Origin: CAIVAT01 sp037133475 | Lineage (GTDB): Bacteria > Bacteroidota > Bacteroidia > Bacteroidales > FEN-979 | Direction: 5' to 3' | DNA: 64,000 nt | Assembly (NCBI GenBank): GCA_037133475.1 | Contig: JBAXOB010000011.1 | Location: 1 to 64,000, forward strand | Shown: one piece after another, positions 17,362 through 30,200 of the stretch | Layout of the letters: each line of letters begins with the position of its first letter | How positions within the stretch are numbered: the first letter of the stretch is position 1 | The notes under the pieces: generated by a model | Told to the model about the DNA's origin: nothing | Database searches by the model: none | Seen by the model: the letters and a program-made list of their open reading frames with translations, nothing else | Position numbers and translations under genes: made by a program

Positions 17362-20000
17362 TTCCCCATCCACCTGTCAACCACGTTCAAAAAATGGACC
17401 ACATCGATCGGTTTTGATAAATAGTCCCTGGCCCCTGATTTCAGCAACTCTTCTATTCTCCGGGGAGAGGCATCCGCACTGATAATGACCACGGGCACCT
17501 GTGCGGTCGCCGCATCCGCCTGCAGTAATTCCATTACCACACTGCCGTGGATATCGGGCAGATCGAGATCGAGCAATATCAAACCGGGTGAATATTCCTT
17601 TGCATAGGTAACCGCCGATTTTCCATAGATCGTTGTCACCAGCATGATTCCCGGGCGGAGATTCCCGAGGATCCCCTCAACAAGTTCCGTATTCGGGATA
17701 TTATCCTCAACATATAAAATCGTCCCCTTCATTTCTTCCTTTGCAGGATGTTGTTGGACATCTGTTTCCGGGAGACCGGGCTGGATCACCATGCTGCTCA
17801 ATGGCAACGCTATCCAGAAGGCACTGCCCTTTCCCTGCAGGCTTTCGACACCGGTAATGCCGCCCATGGCATCCATCAGCTTTTTGACCACGGTCAGTCC
17901 CAGCCCTGAGCCTTCAACATCGGTTCTTTCAGCACCGATCCGCTCGAAGGGATGAAATAGTTTCTCAAGGTCCTCCGGTTTAATCCCGGGCCCATTGTCG
18001 ATGACCGAAATCCTTACCAGCGGGATACCATTGGTATTATCGGAGCCCAACCCGGCTTTTATGACAATGCGACCGTTTTTCGGGGTATATTTTACGGCAT
18101 TGTTGACCAGGTTTAGCAATACCTGCCTTAAACGCTGAAGATCGGCCTGGACACATAGATCGGGATGATCCGTGAATTGAACCTCCAGGGTCAGGCTTCG
18201 CGCATCAGCAATTGGTTTAACAATGCAAAGCACCTCCTGGATAACGTTGTTCAGCCGGACCGGTTCAAGGGAGAAGGTAAGCCGGTTGGTCTCAATACGC
18301 GAAATGTCGAGCACGTCGTTTATCAGGTTGAGCAGGTGGCCGCCGCTGCTGATGATGTGCCTGATCGCTTTGCTTTGGGACTGGGTCAGCTCTCCCATTT
18401 CCAGCAATTGGGCAAAGCCGAGAATTGAATTCATGGGAGTGCGCAGTTCATGGCTCATGCGGGCGAGGAACTCACTCTTGGCATTGTTGGCCTGTTCGGC
18501 ATCCATCCTGGCCTTTCTCGTCTCCTCCTCCGCGCGTTTGCGTTCGGTAACATCGAAAAAGGTGACCACCGCCCCTTCCGTGACCCCGTTGATAAACACC
18601 GGGAAGGACCAGTATTCGGCAGGAAAGCTTGTCCCATCGGCCCTCCAAAGGACTTCGTCATCAACATGAGAACCGATGCCCTTCTGAAATGCCTGGAAGA
18701 TCCTGCATTCTTCAACCTCGAAATGGGTGCCGTCGGCATGGGAATGGTGGATGAGGTCGTGCATGTTTTTTCCCAGTAGTTCTTCCTGGCTAAGGTAGCC
18801 TGTCAACCGGATACAGGCGGGATTGGCATAGGTGCAGTCCCCCCTGAGGTCAATTCCATAAATAGCTTCCGCAGTTGAATTCAGCAGCGTCCGGAACCGT
18901 TCTTCGCTGTCTTTCCGCTCGGAAACCAGCTGCCCGGCAATCCGTTGCGCCTGGCTCCGTGTATTGGACAGCAACCAGGAAAGCACCAGCAGCAGCACGC
19001 TGATTGCTATCCCGGCAGCCAGGACAAACAACCCTGTAATGCTTATAAAGGCAGACTGGTCATCTGACCGGGTAAAAAACAGGATCCATTTTTTTCCGTT
19101 AAATGCAACGTGAATGGTGACCGATCGTAAAGGGTTATCCCCCTGGACCAGGTTTTCTTTTTGCTGGCTGTCGTACAGCAGGGAGGTTGCTGAAATGGTA
19201 TCATCATAAACCTGGAGGTGAATCCGTTCATATTTCCCGGTTTCCCATCGTCCCAGGATGCCCTGCATCAGGTCGTTCATCCGGAAGGGGATATAAACCC
19301 AACCTTTGATGGCTGAGCGCCTTTGTTCCATCGTGCCTGCCGGCATCCCGTTTTTATATACCGGAACGTACATAAGGGTGCCTGCCTGCAAATCGCTGCT
19401 GGTCTCCTGCACCAGGGTTACTTTTCCTGAAAGCGCCGCAATGTCATAATCACGGGATATTTCAAGGGCCTTCCTGCGGACGGGTTCTGTGAGCATATCA
19501 TAACCAAATGCCCGGAGGTTCCTGCCGCAAAAGGGTTCGAGGTAGATTATCGATGAATAGAGCGGCCTGTCACCGGCAGGTCTCACGTTATATTCGGGAA
19601 ATCCTTCACTCCGGATCTGGCGGAGATGATGCGGAAGTTGATTCCGGTTGATCAGCAAGGCAAATCCCACGCCCTGGATCCCCGGTAAATTCTTCCCGAT
19701 CTTTTCGGGGTCATTGTAGGTTTTCCATTTGCTGCGGGTAACCGTATCGGATGCAGCAAAAAAGGCGGATGCCGATCTCAGCAGCTGGGCGTAGGAATGC
19801 AGCCTGACGGTTACCCGTGCTTTGATTTCATTGCAATTCAGCACATATTCCTGCCTTGCCTTCTCCTCTTCTCCACGCCCGGTTATGTAGGTTGCCAGTG
19901 CTGTAAGGGCCAACCCTGCCACCAACAGGATCACCTTCCATCCATTTTTCAACGTGGTAATGAAGGAAAATAAAGAAAACTTGTCTTTTTCTGAAATCAT
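17340..20000 (-). CDS. membrane-bound hybrid histidine kinase CHASE-PAS-HisKA-HATPase-REC (module B')
   Basis: This 886-residue sensor kinase has a membrane helix (~20-40), a periplasmic CHASE domain (~75-300; GIQGVGFALLI and EGFPEYNVRP are typical), a second helix (~318-345), a PAS domain (~370-490), HisKA with MSHELRTPMNSILGFAQLL (His517), HATPase (GSGLGLTVVKK) and a C-terminal receiver (Asp811 in LILLDLDLPD). CHASE domains bind small extracellular ligands; the ligand is unknown. The HisKA-to-REC half is closely similar to the end of the giant kinase at 21287-30454, which suggests shared ancestry. It is 18 bp from the gene before it and 25 bp from the gene after. Confidence 0.9.
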   Translation of the reverse strand: MISEKDKFSLFSFITTLKNGWKVILLVAGLALTALATYITGRGEEEKARQEYVLNCNEIKARVTVRLHSYAQLLRSASAFFAASDTVTRSKWKTYNDPEKIGKNLPGIQGVGFALLINRNQLPHHLRQIRSEGFPEYNVRPAGDRPLYSSIIYLEPFCGRNLRAFGYDMLTEPVRRKALEISRDYDIAALSGKVTLVQETSSDLQAGTLMYVPVYKNGMPAGTMEQRRSAIKGWVYIPFRMNDLMQGILGRWETGKYERIHLQVYDDTISATSLLYDSQQKENLVQGDNPLRSVTIHVAFNGKKWILFFTRSDDQSAFISITGLFVLAAGIAISVLLLVLSWLLSNTRSQAQRIAGQLVSERKDSEERFRTLLNSTAEAIYGIDLRGDCTYANPACIRLTGYLSQEELLGKNMHDLIHHSHADGTHFEVEECRIFQAFQKGIGSHVDDEVLWRADGTSFPAEYWSFPVFINGVTEGAVVTFFDVTERKRAEEETRKARMDAEQANNAKSEFLARMSHELRTPMNSILGFAQLLEMGELTQSQSKAIRHIISSGGHLLNLINDVLDISRIETNRLTFSLEPVRLNNVIQEVLCIVKPIADARSLTLEVQFTDHPDLCVQADLQRLRQVLLNLVNNAVKYTPKNGRIVIKAGLGSDNTNGIPLVRISVIDNGPGIKPEDLEKLFHPFERIGAERTDVEGSGLGLTVVKKLMDAMGGITGVESLQGKGSAFWIALPLSSMVIQPGLPETDVQQHPAKEEMKGTILYVEDNIPNTELVEGILGNLRPGIMLVTTIYGKSAVTYAKEYSPGLILLDLDLPDIHGSVVMELLQADAATAQVPVVIISADASPRRIEELLKSGARDYLSKPIDVVHFLNVVDRWMGKAVGNRQ

Positions 20001-20018
20001 AGTTTAGTCTTTACAGGC

Positions 20019-21239
20019 TCATCGTTTTTCCCCGGCCGCAACACGGCAGGGAATTGTGAAATAGAAGGTCGAGCCTTCGCCCTTTACCGATTCAAAGCGG
20101 ATATTGCCTCCAAGCAGTTCGATTATTCTTTTGGCGATGGTTAAACCCAGCCCATTCCCCTCGTAGCCGCGCGAATCGGAAACGTTTTCCTGCATAAAAA
20201 GGTTATAGATGGAGTCATAAGCCGATCTATCGATCCCCGACCCTGTATCCTTTACAAAAAATTCAACCTCCCCGTCATGATGTGCATACCCTATCGAAAC
20301 AAATCCTTTCCTGGTGAATTTCAGCGCATTATCCACCAGGTGAGATAACGATTTACTTACAAGGTTAAGGTCCGTAACAATATTGAAATGGTCAGCTGCA
20401 GGCGAATCCTGGATGGTTAATACCAGGTTTTTTGATTTGAAGGCATTTGTGTACTTGCTGCACACCTCATATACCATGGCAGAGGGATCAAACATGTTCT
20501 CCTGCTTCACCATGTTGCCCGACACCAGCATCGCAATGTCAAGGTAATCGGTTATCGTCTTAATCAGCCGGTCGCTGCTGGTTTGTAAATGTTTAAAATA
20601 CTCCTCCTTTTCCTCCAGGGAGAGATCAGCATCGGTCAGCACCTGGTACATGCCCAGGATGCCGTTGAGCGGGGTACGGATTTCGTGGGAGATATTTTTA
20701 ATGAAGGCGGTCTTCAGCCGGTCGGCAGCCTCGGCCATATCCCTGGCATGGATGAGTTCCTGGTTTGATATTTCGAGCGCCAGGGTTCGCTCCCTGACCT
20801 TCTCCTCCAGCAGTATGTTCTGTTTAAGCGATTGCTGGTGCAGCGATCGGGCAAAAAGCAGGTTTTCAATGCGTAACCCGACTTCAATAAGGTCGAACGG
20901 TTTTGAAAGAAAATCCCTGGCGCCATCCGATAATGCCCGCTGTTTTGCTTCGATGGTAATATCGGCGGTGAGGACGAGGATCGGAAGGTAGGTGTTGTAA
21001 GGTATCAGCTCCCTGAGCTGGTTCATCACCTCATAACCCGACATATGGGGCATCATCAGGTCAAGCAGGATGAGATCGGGTGCAAAGGTGTCTAACAAAC
21101 CCGCCACCTGGCGCGGATCGGTGGTGCTTTTCACATGGGAATAACCCTGTATTTCAAGCAATCCGGCAAGGATGTCTATATTGGCTTCCTGGTCATCCAC
21201 AATGAGGATGTTGGCATTTTTAAAGATTGAATCGATCAT
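20019..21239 (-). CDS. histidine kinase with N-terminal receiver, REC-HisKA-HATPase (module A)
   Basis: This 406-residue soluble protein has a receiver domain (Asp60 in LILLDLMMP), a coiled coil (~135-170), HisKA with SHEIRTPLNG (His185) and HATPase (~290-400, GNGLGLTIAK). It is a clear paralogue of the N-terminal 400 residues of the kinase at 15692-17314 but stops after the ATPase domain. A receiver fused ahead of a kinase typically relays phosphate or gates the kinase. The likely donors or partners are the hybrid kinases on either side; that is inference from context. Confidence 0.88.
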   Translation of the reverse strand: MIDSIFKNANILIVDDQEANIDILAGLLEIQGYSHVKSTTDPRQVAGLLDTFAPDLILLDLMMPHMSGYEVMNQLRELIPYNTYLPILVLTADITIEAKQRALSDGARDFLSKPFDLIEVGLRIENLLFARSLHQQSLKQNILLEEKVRERTLALEISNQELIHARDMAEAADRLKTAFIKNISHEIRTPLNGILGMYQVLTDADLSLEEKEEYFKHLQTSSDRLIKTITDYLDIAMLVSGNMVKQENMFDPSAMVYEVCSKYTNAFKSKNLVLTIQDSPAADHFNIVTDLNLVSKSLSHLVDNALKFTRKGFVSIGYAHHDGEVEFFVKDTGSGIDRSAYDSIYNLFMQENVSDSRGYEGNGLGLTIAKRIIELLGGNIRFESVKGEGSTFYFTIPCRVAAGEKR

Positions 21240-21286
21240 AAAGGATAATTTACGAGTAGTTGATTTTTATGAGCTAAGGCCTGTCG

Positions 21287-24200
21287 TCAATTTTTTCCGG
21301 GTTTTTCCAGGTATTTATCTACCACCTCCAGGAAAGTCGCGATGTCGAGCGGTTTGGACAGATATTCGCAGGCGCCGGCATTTTTCAGCATTTCAATTTT
21401 CCGTTGGGTGGCGTCGGCCGAGATGATGACCACCGGCAAGTGCCTGGTTGCTTCATTGGCTTGCAGGTTTGCCAGGACTTCAGATCCCTGGATATCGGGC
21501 AGGTCAAGATCGAGCAGTATCATTCCCGGGTTGTAACCAGTTGCAAAGGCCACGGCGGAATTTCCGAACATGGAGGTTACCAGGCGGATGCCCGGGCGCT
21601 GTGCGACCAGGATCCCTTCAACCAGTTCGGCATTCGGCACATTGTCTTCGATATATAAGATGGTTCCTGAGATCCCCGTGGTCTTCGTCAATGCTTTTAG
21701 TCCATCGCCACCATTACCGGGGGTACCGGCCCTGTCCTCAACCTGCGGCAGTTCAATCCAGAAAGTGCTTCCCTCGCCGGGTATGCTGTCAACGCCTACC
21801 CTGCCATCCATCGCATCCATCAATTCCTTTACGAGTGCAAGCCCAAGCCCGGTCCCTTCAATCATGGTCTTCTCGGCTCCTATCCGCTGGAAGGGAAGAA
21901 AAAGCTTCCCGATATCTTCAGGTTTTATCCCCGGGCCGGAATCCACGATGGATATCCGGATCATGGGGATCCCGGGGAAACTTTCGAGGTTCAGGCTGGT
22001 TTTGACAATGACAGATCCTCCTTCACCGTTGTATTTTACGGCATTGTTGATCAGGTTTAGCAATACCTGGCGCAACCGCTGCCGGTCGGCCCTGACAAAC
22101 AGCAAACCGGTTGACGACGGCTCCATTTCCATGACCTGCCCCCGGTCAGCCGCAGCAGGAAGAACCACCTCGATCATTTCCATGATGACACTCCTCGCCT
22201 GGATGGGTTCCATGGACAAAGCAAGCCGTCCCGCTTCGATGCGCGAAATGTCCAGCACTTCGTTGATCAGGTTGAGAAGGTGCTTCCCGCTGTTCAGGAT
22301 ATGATGCACCCCCTTGCGGTGACCCGGTGTTAGTTCGCCCATGTCGAGCAACTGGGCAAAACCCAGGATTGAATTCATGGGCGTGCGTAACTCGTGGCTC
22401 ATCCGGGATAAAAACTCACTCTTGGCAAGGTTGGCCTTATCCGCTTCATTTCTTGCCCTGATAATTTCCTGCTCGGTGTGTTTCCGTTCAGTGATGTCGC
22501 GGAAAGACCATATCCTGCCGTATGATTTTCCGTCTATACCCAATACCGGCGCGGAGTACCTGTCGAGGACCATCCCGTTTTTCAGCTCAATCTCATCGCG
22601 GCTTGTCTGATGAACATGCTCGTAAAGAAACAAAACCTTCTGCAGGAACTCGTCGGGATATTTCGTCAGGTCCATCACATGCCTGAGTAAACCTGCATCA
22701 TTCTCATCCTCCACGAGTAGCGGGGGAAGCTGGAATATCTCCACCATCCTGCTGTTCATCAGGATGCGTTTCCCGTGCCCGTCGATCACAAGAATCCCGT
22801 CGGGCGTCGCGTTTTTCTGCGCCTCCAGCAGTGCCATTTTTGCCTGCAGCAACTCCTCCGCGTGTTTCCGGCCGGTGATATCAACCATCACTGTCAGCAT
22901 GCACAGATCCTTGCCGATATGGATCATTTCGGCGGAAAGCAGTCCTGTCAGGATCCGGCCTGATTTGGTTCTTACCTGCGTTTCAAAATCTCTTACAGGC
23001 TGATGTTGCAATATTTTTTCCATCATGAGCGACCTGATCCCGGTATCAACAAACAACCCGAGCAGGTGCGCCGTATTGCCAATTATCTCCTCCCGGGAAT
23101 ATTCCAGCGTATTATGAAAGGCCTCATTCACGTCAATAAATGCACCATCTGTGAAACCCGAGATGCCCATCAGTGTTGAATTCGACTGGAAGGCCTTTGA
23201 AAATTTCTCCTCCGACAATTTGATTTTTGACACATCCTTGCTGACACCGAAAATTACAGGGTTTCCATCCCAGTAGCCGGGCTTTACCCTGGTTTCCACA
23301 GGGATATAGGAACCTGTGCGGGTCAGCAGGGGTACCGGGCAAAAATCGGCCGTCCCGGCCAGCATTTCGCCGACAATCCGGCCCGCCTCCTCCCTGCGTT
23401 CTTCGGGGTGAACCATCAGCACCGGCTGGCCCATCAAATCATTTATGGGATAACCAAGCCGTTGCTGAACCGTATTGTTGACATGGATGATATTCCCCCG
23501 GACATCCAGGACAAATAGAAAATCATCGATGGTATTGAAAAAGGTTTCATAATTGGTCCTGGTCTGTTCAAGGATGACCTCATTCCTTTGATTATGGATC
23601 AACCCGGCCAGTATATTGCTCCATACCCGCAGGTTGTTCAACTCCAATGAATCGTATTCTCTCTCATTAATCTCGGTATTCAGCCCGACCATCCCGACAA
23701 GGTTGTCATCAATAATGATCGGCAGGACAATGACTGTTTTAATGCCATACGATTCAAGGATTTCCCTTTCTGCCTTGCGGGATTCAGGCAACAAGCGCGC
23801 CGAAGGAATCACGATGTCCTGATGCTGACGGAGCAGTTCAATGGGAAATGGGAACAAATCAATGGGAATTTCCCCGAATTTTCCCATGTTGGGTTTAATA
23901 CCGGCATTACACCATTCGTGGGAATTGGTCATCCGGGTATTTTCATGACTGAACTCGAAAATATAGGCCCGGTCGATTCCGAGATAATCACCGATACTGC
24001 CCAGGGCGAGATCGATGGAAGACATGATGCCGGATCCACGGATCCCCGTAAGTTGCATCGAGAGCCGAAGCAACTCTTTTTCAAAGGCCAGGGCCCTTTT
24101 CTGCAGCGTCACATCCCAGTTGGTGCCGATCATATGCAGCGCCCTGCCGGCAGCGTCGCGTTGAACCACGGCCTGCGCCTTAATATTTCGAACCGTACCA

Positions 24201-27200
24201 TCGGGCCATACCACCCTGAACTCGGTATCGAACTCCTTTTTGCCTGCTATGGCTGCATTGATTTCAGCATCACCCCTTTCCCTGTCGTCGGGATGCACGC
24301 CAGCCACCCAGGTTTCATAGGCCCCCACGAAATTCTTTTTGTCGATGCCATAGAGTTCCATCATCTGGTTGTCCCATATCAGTATATTGTGCTCAACATC
24401 GATGTCCCAAACACCCACTCCGCCGGCACGGGTTGCCATGGAGAGCCTGGTCGAAAGCTGTTTCAGTTCATCTTCAGCCTGCCTGCGTTCGGTGATGTCA
24501 ACAGCGATTCCCCCCAGGAGGGGGTGTTTGCCTGCCGCGGGAATCATGAATTTTTGCGTTTCATAATGGTGCAGGGTGCCGTCGAGATGAAGGAAACTCT
24601 CCTCCACCTTCTTATACCCCATTTTAATGGTACTCCGGTCATCTTCCAGGATCCTGGCTGCCATTTCCATATCAAAGATTTCGGGCAGGGTAAGTCCGAG
24701 CCACTTTGATGCTCCCAGGGCGATATCCATGGTCTTGTTCACATAGATAGTTCTCCCTTCGCTGTCCTTGATAAAGACGATGGCCGGGAGATAATCCATG
24801 AAAAGAAGGAAACGGTTCTGGCTTTCCTGCAACTCCTCCTCCGCCAGTTTCCTGTCGGTTATATCCAAGATAAAGCCGTGCCACAGAACCGAACCATCGG
24901 GCTCGCGCTGCGGGAATGCGTTGCCCGACAGCCAGCGAACTGTTTCATCTTCAAACCTCACGCGATACTGTTGTCGCCAGAGGGTCAGATCGCGGGCCGA
25001 AGCGCGGATGGAGGCAATAACCTGTTCCTGATCGTCGGGATGGATCCTGGACAGAACGGCAGCAGCATCCTCAGCAACCTGCCCGGGACTGACACGGTAA
25101 ATTCCCTGTATCCCTTCGCTGGCAAAGGGGAAACAGGAGGATTCATCGGGCCTCAACCGGTACTGGTAAACCATGCCCGGCACCCGGTCGGCGATCTTGT
25201 GAAGCCTGTCAAGCGCCTCCTCCAATCCGGCCGAGACCCTGATACGCTCCCCAATTTCAAGTTTCAGCTCCCGGTTTGTCGCAGCCAGCTGGGCTGTGCG
25301 CTGATCAACTGTCAGCGCCAGGGTTTCATTAAGCTCCTTTATCTCCCTTTCAGCCTGTTTACGGTTTGTAATATCCCTGACAAATGCCAGTACTTTATCG
25401 CTCCCTAATGGCGCCAGCCTGGCTTCATAACAGGAGAGCATACCGGTTTCGGGTACGGCATAATCGTAGGTTATCAGCCGCTGTTCGCGTATACAGGCAC
25501 TGATATTCGACAAATGATGGCTGGTCGTTTCCTCATCAAAAAAGGTGCTGATGTTGGTCCCGAAAATCTGGTCTCCCGAAATAAATAGTTTTTCGGGTGT
25601 ATTGGTATAATGCTCCAGGTTATTACCGGCTTCATCCATCACAAAGATCAGGTCGGGCATTGCCGTAACAATTGCGTTTAACCGTTCGTTTTGCAGGCGG
25701 ATCCTGTCTTCATCCAGTTTTTTCCCGGTTATATCCAAATTAACACCATTCAACCCGACCATGTCATCCCCCTGAAAAACAGGCACGATATAGTTCTGCA
25801 GCCAGCGAATACTGCCATTGGGCAGGATGATGCGGATTTCCATGTCAATGGGTTCACGGGTAACATTCACCTCCCCGACTCTCCGGCTCAGCTCCCCGGC
25901 ATCGTCAGGATGGATCATGTTCATGAAAAAATCAGGCGTAATCTCCCGTTCAAACGGCTGTAATCCGGCCATTTTATAATTATTCCGCGACCATTCATAT
26001 TTACCGGTCGCAAGGTTAAAGGTCCAGCTGCCCATCCCGGCAATTTCCTGGGCGTAATTCAGCCTCTCCTCGCTTTCGGTGAGCTCTTTTTCAGCCTGTT
26101 TCCGGCTTGTGATATCCTCTTCATCGGCCAGGTAGTGGGTTATTTTCCCTTCCATATCGAGGATAGGCGTAATTGCCGCCAACACCCAATAGAGTTCCCC
26201 GTTTTTCTTTTTATTGTGGAATTCGCCCTTCCACTCATTGCCCGAACGGATCTTATTCCACATCTCATCATATTCCGCCCTCGGTTTTTCTCCGGAGCTG
26301 AACATCCTTGCATTTTCACCTACAAGTTCATGCTGGCTATAACCCGTTATTTCCATCACCTTCGGGTTTACATATTCTATTTTCCCGGCAAGATCCGTGA
26401 TGACGGTCATGGAGGGGCTTTGTTCAACGGCACGCGACAGTTTACGGAAACCCTCCTCGCTCTTCACCAGTCTCTCCCCTGCAAGCTTTCTTTCCGTAAT
26501 ATCAATCAGGGTTCCCGAGCCTCCTGCATAAATGCCCTCGTAAAAAAGGGCTTTGGTTGACAGTCTTATCCAGCGAACCTGGCCGTCCCTGGTCAACAGT
26601 TTATATTCATTTTCGAGGGTTAAATTTTCGGCAAGCGACGTTAACCTGTCAAGCAGGAATTCTGCCGAAACCCCGACAAAATGCCTGAAATTTCTACCTG
26701 TCACCTCTCCTGCGGTAAATCCCAGTATCCTTTCGATGGTTGGACTGATATATTTAATTGTACCCTGAGCATCTATTTCGTATAACACATCACTGATGTT
26801 TTCCACCAGGTTCCGGTATTTCAGTTCACTCTCATAAACGGCAAGCTGGGCCATTTTCCGCCCGGTGACATCCCTGTATTTCCACAGATGGCCATTATAT
26901 ATATCATTCAGGTAAGTAGGGATGTAGTCGCGTTCGAAATAGCGCCCGTCAACCAGCTCCAGTTCATCGTTTAACACTGTTTTTCTGGCGGAGAGGATTT
27001 TCTGGATGTCCAGGATGAATTTTTCAGGATTTTTAAAAAACCCTTTATTCTGTTCGGCAGAGTCGGAACAATCGGCCCCGATCATTGCCCCGGGAGGAGC
27101 AGGGATGGCAAACATGTCGCAGAAAAGCTGGTTTGTAAGGATAATTTTCCGGTCCGAATCCTCCACCAGGATCCCCTCCTGCATGTTGATGATCAGGTTG

Positions 27201-30200
27201 GTCAGCAGGTTTGTTTTATCATGGATCTCAATTTCAGCCAGTCTTCGCTGGGTGATATCGATATCCGAACCAAGATAACCCAGCAGGTTGTTTTGATCGT
27301 CAAGCAGGGGTGCGCTGTTGGTTTCCACCAGGATAACCTGGCCGTTTCCGGTAACGATCTGGTTCGGGAAATTCTGAAAAATTTCCCTCCTGTCAAATGC
27401 CTCCATCGCAGTTTTTTCAAACTGCTCACGACCCTGCTCAGGGTGGAGGTTATAAAAATATTTTTTTCCAACCAGTTCAGCCGGGTCATATCCCCAGACG
27501 GTTTTTGCATGCTTGCTCACATAGGTGTACAAACCGTCAGCATCCACCTCCCATATAACCGACTGGGTTTGATCGGCTGCCCGCAGGAAGCGGTTCTCGC
27601 TGATCCTCAAATTGTTTTCTGCAATGCTGCGATCTGTGATATCACGCGCGATCCCGCACAAACCGGTCACCTCTCCGCGGGCATCCCTCAGCGGTACCTT
27701 CACGGTATGAAAATGCCTGATCTCCCCGCTCACAGGCTTCGACGGGTACTCTTCAACGGGTGTTCCGCCAAGCACCTCCTGGTCAACATCGTCGATATGA
27801 CCCGCACTGTCGGTGCCAAACAGATCGGCGTCGGATTTTCCGATCATATCCTCCCTGGCCATGCCGAACAGCGATTCCATGGCCTGGTTCACTTTTATAT
27901 ACCTAAGCGACTGGTCCTTGATGAAGATCGAATCCTGGGCCGTCTCGACAATTGAACTTAACAACTCCCTGCTTTCAAACAGGTCCGTTTCAGCACGCTT
28001 TCGTGCCGTGATATCGCGGACAATATAGACAATACGGGTCGGCCTTCCCTCCTTGTCCCTGATGAAATTGCCGTTGACTTCGATATCAAAAACGCTGCCG
28101 TCGGACCGAACGGCCTGGTATTCACCCACGCCTGAAAACACCCCTTCAAACATTTCTCCTATCAGCATTTTTGCCCTGGGCTGATCCTCTGGTACAATGA
28201 AATCCAGGATCGAAAACCGTTTCATCTCTTCCAGGCTGTCATAGCCGAACATTTTCCAGCCAACAGGGGATGACATCAGGATATGACCCTCCAGGTCGGT
28301 GATTGAAATGGCGTCGGGCGATGCTTCCAGGATGGCACGGTAGAGGGCCTCACTTTTCTGAAGTGTTTCCTCAGCCTCTTTCCTTGCGGTAATGTCGCGC
28401 TCCACGTAGAGGACATTTTCAGGGTTGCCAAAGGCATCATACAACAGGGTGGAATAGAGTTCAACATAAAACCTGCTCTTATCTTTCTTAACAGCCAGGT
28501 ATTCGGTAAAATTATGCATCACCTTGCCCGAAACAAGATTGCTCATGTTTTCAAGCACCATCCCATGACATGATTCGTCAATAAAGTCATGAACGGGTGC
28601 GTCTTTAAATTTATCCTTTTCACCGGCAGCATAGCCGTAAATTTCCGCCAGCCTGTCCGAGGCGAACTGAAGCTTCCCGTCAAGTGAAAAAAGGCCGATC
28701 CCGTCGGGGGATGTTGACAAAAGTGCATTCCATTTGTGGCTGCTTTCCCTGATCTGCTCCTCGTTGCGCCGGCTCTCCGTAACATCCTGTATGACGCCGC
28801 TTACAGCAACCGGGTTGCCTTCGGTATCCATTTCCAGGGTGGCTATTGAAGTGATGATCCTGGGGGTGGAGCCATCGGCCGGGTTGATCATATATTCCAG
28901 GTCGTAGGGAATTCCCTTTTTGATCAGGTCAGGCAAAGCCTGATGGACCCGTTTGCGCTCGGGAATGCAGGCTTCAACGCCGGCAAGTGTAAATTGACCG
29001 GTATCGCCGGCAAACCCGAATAATCTTTTCGCCTCGGCCGATCCCGTCAGTTCGCGGGTGGCAATATGATAAACCCAGGAACCTGTATGCCCAAGCTGCT
29101 GGGCATGCTCCAACTGCCGGTTGGTGGCAACAAGGTCCATCCTGCTTTCATAAAGCGCCTCCTCGGTCAGCCGGCGTTCGGTAATATTCCGGCCAACCCC
29201 TACAATGGAAAGAATCCTGTTCTTTTTATCCAGGATGGCTTTGCCCGACCAGGCCAGCCAGCACCATCCCTCAGCGGTCATGATGCGGTGTTCGAAATAG
29301 CAGTTGAAGGGCGGTTTGTTTATATCCATCAGGGCTGCACGGGAGAGTTCCACATCATCCGCATGGATCGTATTGAAAAAAGAGCTCCCTTCAATTTCCG
29401 GCTCAGGTTTTCCCAAAAGGCTGCAAAAGCTGGGGCTCACAAACACAAAGTTACCTTCCGGGTCAATCTTGACCACCAATTCGTTTTGATTTTCCACGAG
29501 AAGCCTGTATTTCTCCTCGCTCTTTTTCAGGGCATCCTCGGCATCCTTGCGGCTGGTAATGTCATGAACCAGCGAATAGAGCAAGGTTTCCCTGCCAAAC
29601 CCGATGGGCCCGGAATAGACCTCCACATCCCGCACCTGGCCGTTGGCGAGACGGTGGTTGAAGTTGAAATGGTTGCGCTTCTCCAGCTTGGCCTTTTTCA
29701 TTTCAGCCAGCACCTCCGGCAGTGCCAGGGTGTTGATGTCGGTTACCTGCCTTGTGCAGATTTCTGCGTGGGACCACCCGTAATACTGGCAGGCTGCAGG
29801 GTTTGCATCCCTGATCTCACCGGTTTCAGGATCAATGATGAGCATGACCGAGTGGTTGGCCTGGAATAACGCTTTGTACCGATCCTCGCTCTGGCGCAGG
29901 TCCTCTTCCGATCTCTTTAATAAGGAGACCTCGGTAATGGTTACCATGCATTCATCCAGGCTTCGGGTTCTAGCGCCGGAGAGATGCACATGCACCGGTA
30001 ATTTTTCCGGCGAGATCATAAGAAGGTCGCAGGTTTCACAGTTGCCATTGTTGAATATGCTGGACAGGAAAAGCGTGAACAAGGGCTGGCTGGTAGCGGT
30101 AACAAAAAAACCAAAGGGTCTGTATCTCAACCGGGAGCGTTCCTTGCCCAGCATCCGGGCCCCGGCCAGGTTTATCCCGGTAATCTTGCCCTCTTCGGTA

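Noticed and set aside
23822..24709. 295-codon plus-strand open frame within the giant kinase gene
   Set aside because: It is antisense to a clearly coding PAS-rich frame, has no recognisable domain, and similar antisense frames occur all along the kinase and other G+C-richer genes.
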